NCBI GenBank assembly: GCA_020636835.1
Contig: JACJXC010000001.1
Location: 1-56,725, forward strand
Reading direction: 5' to 3'
Length of the DNA: 56,725 nucleotides
Source: Bacteroidales bacterium
GTDB taxonomy: Bacteria > Bacteroidota > Bacteroidia > Bacteroidales > Tenuifilaceae
Under the pieces are notes generated by a model that saw nothing but the letters and a program-made list of their open reading frames with translations, was not told the origin of the DNA and did not search any database. Positions 56,201 through 56,725 of this stretch are shown piece by piece (within the stretch, counting starts at the first letter, position 1; every line of letters begins with the position of its first letter). A program made the translations under genes and the position numbers.

Positions 56201-56706
56201 GAGAGCTTACAATTGATCCGGATGGAACAATAAATTATTACCCGAATGACGGATTTATCGGAATTGACAGTTTTGCCTACGAAATCTGGGATAACGGAGT
56301 TCCGTCGCTTGGCGACACCGCAACAGTTTATATTAATGTTGACTGTAGCATGGAAAATCCGGATCCGATTGAATGTGAACTGTTTATTCCTGAAGGATTT
56401 TCACCAAACAATGATGGGATTCACGACTTTTTCCGAATTATGTGTATTGAACATTACCCAGATGCAAAACTCATGATTTTCAACCGAAACGGTGATTTGC
56501 TTTGGGAAAAAGAGCATTACGGTAACTATGAATACTGGGGCAATCAATACAACGCCTGGTGGTGGGGTACCTCGGTGCTTAGTAAATATGACGTGGGCAG
56601 GTTTACAATTAATGGCGAACCAAAACTGAAATTTGGCAATTATGTGTATGTATTGCTTTTAGGTAACGGCGATGTGAAAAACGGTACTGTTATGGTTGCT
56701 TACTAA
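50278..56706 (+). CDS. Giant multidomain surface protein with type B T9SS C-terminal domain, 2142 aa
   Basis: Paralogue of 14477-20959. The signal peptide is 20 aa (ends A-N-V-A-A-Q). The N-terminal Ig-like module starts S-Y-V-I-D-S-V-C. It then has a PKD-like region, seven SprB repeats (five in the paralogue), four HYR-like units with helical inserts (six in the paralogue), six 69-aa units (54058-55299), two HYR-like units, two cadherin/VCBS-like units and the type B CTD (P-E-G-F-S-P-N-N-D-G-I-H-D-F, L-M-I-F-N-R-N-G, N-A-W-W-W-G-T, G-N-Y-V-Y-V). The CTD is almost identical to that of the paralogue, suggesting both use the same or closely related PorP/SprF partners. A PorP/SprF gene is expected just beyond the right edge, as in the first cassette. 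Predicted role: cell-surface anchor or adhesin displayed by T9SS. Confidence 0.92.
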   Translation: MRKLMYILLFLFVAANVAAQESYVIDSVCIGAQRVYRGDGEPGSTYIWAITSEAGDTITQSPGNDFQDLISPGIYNYGSELPMTWETPGSYLITTIQYSVHGCDTTQQGIVKVFPPPFAFAGDSMYVCAVDTIFLTQALAENYRSLLWTTTGDGVFEDVTILNPFYIPGGKDKFNGSVMLILTAEGLASNSTCQPAVDSLEIWFSDPLITFIPRHLRCYNDFTGQVWPRVTNGNEPYTYEWTGPGGFTSSNDTIKGLAAGFYYLTVTDNYGCQTTDTVEVLQPEPLVADIDGWLNVSCFGGNDGMAQVAVTGGTEDYSYQWSSIPPQTTAVATGLSAGEYIVRVTDANNCTAKDNIIISEPPQIVLTADSIDAKCAGGLRGSIDLTASGGTPFKNEPHYRFKWTDETNTVVGTTEDINNLAGDMLYTVVVTDSIGCFDTLSIFINEENDLLLVVEKVDSILCFGDSNGAIDITLTNGTEPYTFVWDSGQTTEDLTGIPAGKYHVLATDANGCKTDMDFELFEPEEILASIAPGDREMCESETISLEGNSSGGTGTHTYLWLGSGALYLNDAASLKTDFTGAPAGDYNLIFTATDKNGCVASDAIDIKVWPITYNTVFDTICPSDLPYTWNGSVYDLAGTYENIIKNVYGCDSVITYNLFVRDEFNLTATVVNDGATPLPSGSIDLTVTGNSSPYTYLWSNGETTEDIGDLTAGDYLVTVSDVYGCTNTLNVTVSSDLGDIVVTAIPTPVECYGDNTGAIRLNVSGGAPDYTFVWSNGESTQNISNLVAGTYTVTVTDSRGAFKNLQVIITEPAQLVLSGTKVDVGNSTDPVGSINLSVRGGTKPYRFAWTGPDGFTATTEDINNLAKGNYTVKVTDANGCTEMRVFVIGGYGMTCPPPVFADCSITLAPAPFTSLAEYEAGGGNIESTIALKEETFTVAGPDVSDGNKCPETFTRTYKIQNADGDWIFCEQLIIVDDTEKPKLTLKQKNEDCEEDLPPVYTNKTEFLAVKGNDASDNCELDWSTFKFTGKQSESRDGICRLTIVRWYEIEDFCGNRTETPEVIIIEDKVKPYALRPLKKLNSDCGVPEPYKDRNDFETNSGVYIIENCNSGNYTITHLGDSDPVGEGCPSIIIRTYRFSDLCGNYNDYDQTIIINDSIAPIITCPAPVTFDAGINDLKTLTGLAYSETPLPIAIADLAGAGISAFDNCNIDKVTYEDTKTGLCPVYITRTFTVYDACDNSAECSQQIELMNLTIYDFDPFGPYCVDAVPDILPTISNNGIKGTWNPATIDTRTKGKKTYTFTPDDPLCPPMVTIEIEITDEIKPVFLALGPFCVNSDAPDLPLTSDNNITGTWEPAEIETTTVGIFDYIFTPDPDQCAVPVVVKIVITDEIKPVFAALGPFCLNSDAPALPDVSKNGISGKWDPETIKTDSLGVFDYTFTPDPDQCATSVTIQIEITDDIVPVFAALGPFCLNSVAPPLRGTSDNGITGKWNPALVETGTVGFANYIFTPDPGQCSKPVIIQIEITDEIIPVFEAFGPFCLNSIAPDLKLTSENNITGKWIPAKIATNKVGTATYTFTPDPGQCAVPVTIEIEIINLVTPVFDKLSPQCPNTVAPDLRLISKNGITGTWDPAFIDTKKQGVFTFTFTPDSGQCAVPVKLSIDISDKIPPDAVCRNINVYLDVNGNASITTAQIDNGSTDNCKLDTTYLDRYDFNCDDIGPNPVRLTAVDGVGLTDYCDAIVTVLDTIGPVVVCRDSVIIQLDINAQYTLTAAEIIKSTTDVCGVGTSYVFPRELNCDHIGLTTITVYSEDINGNIDSCQTLVRIYGNIPPMAENDSATIKENTFAVIDVAANDYDEKTGVNRGSIIIDIKPKNGVAVVNPDNGLITYTPNHNFSGLDIFKYRISDDGIPCEPEHAWAFVFIIVEPINEKPVANDDYLSAGCFSVSWNVVQDNDTDDDGSENLSINTTPLYPTQHGELTIDPDGTINYYPNDGFIGIDSFAYEIWDNGVPSLGDTATVYINVDCSMENPDPIECELFIPEGFSPNNDGIHDFFRIMCIEHYPDAKLMIFNRNGDLLWEKEHYGNYEYWGNQYNAWWWGTSVLSKYDVGRFTINGEPKLKFGNYVYVLLLGNGDVKNGTVMVAY
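54058..55299 (+). repeat. Six exact 207-bp (69-aa) units in the 2142-aa protein
   Basis: Anchor positions 54058, 54265, 54472 and the sixth (Q-C at the same phase, 55093) fit a strict 207-bp period. Units share G-I-x-G-x-W-x-P, F-T-P-D-x-x-Q-C and I-x-I-x-I-T-D-[ED]-I. The sixth, more divergent unit (S-P-Q-C-P-N) corresponds to the sixth unit of the paralogue, so the block of six predates the cassette duplication. Confidence 0.88.
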
Positions 56707-56725
56707 GAAACTGTTTTGGTTTTTA

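Overview
The window (roughly 40% GC by eye) comes from a Bacteroidota chromosome, probably a Bacteroidales/Marinilabiliales-type marine or anaerobic lineage. The signs are a PorP/SprF-family gene, two very large proteins ending in the gliding-motility-associated (type B) T9SS C-terminal domain, SprB and HYR repeats, a Bacteroidota promoter (TTG-N19-TAnnTTTG) and no Shine-Dalgarno sequences. Species assignment is inference. All protein genes lie on the + strand. No tRNA, rRNA, CRISPR-Cas, metabolic or regulatory protein gene was recognised.

Layout: (1) 2-10774, the 3' part of giant secreted protein A; (2) 11536-12651, a 371-aa secreted protein; (3) 13560-14255, a 231-aa secreted protein; (4) 14477-20959, a 2160-aa multidomain protein with a type B CTD; (5) 21546-22496, a PorP/SprF outer-membrane protein; (6) 22725-44273, giant secreted protein B (7182 aa); (7) 45097-45525, a diverged, probably dead PorP/SprF copy; (8) 46258-47466, paralogue of gene 2; (9) 48495-48956, an IS200-like/REP-associated (Y1) transposase with its palindromic repeats; (10) 49240-49941, paralogue of gene 3; (11) 50278-56706, paralogue of gene 4. 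So one cassette, giant - 371/402-aa protein - 231/233-aa protein - type B CTD protein (- PorP/SprF), is present twice in tandem. The two giants are colinear over the shared part, and paralogous sequence extends into the intergenic regions.

Working model (inference): the Sec pathway exports all products. The type B CTD proteins are delivered to the surface by T9SS and held by the PorP/SprF protein. The giants and the two families of small Ig-like proteins are partner subunits of a surface fibre or adhesin. The giants carry no recognisable type A or type B CTD. Instead they share a C-terminal domain of about 140 residues that I do not recognise. All six secreted proteins without a CTD have a short I-x-P-[RK]-P element near the C-terminus, and the non-giant proteins share an N-terminal module.

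The intergenic regions (0.2-1.0 kb) are full of non-coding repeats: 21-bp minisatellites, a 51-bp-period CRISPR-like REP array, several hairpin families, C/G-rich stem-loops just before start codons, and a 17-bp perfect palindrome. These produce several spurious ORFs that I left out of the gene list.
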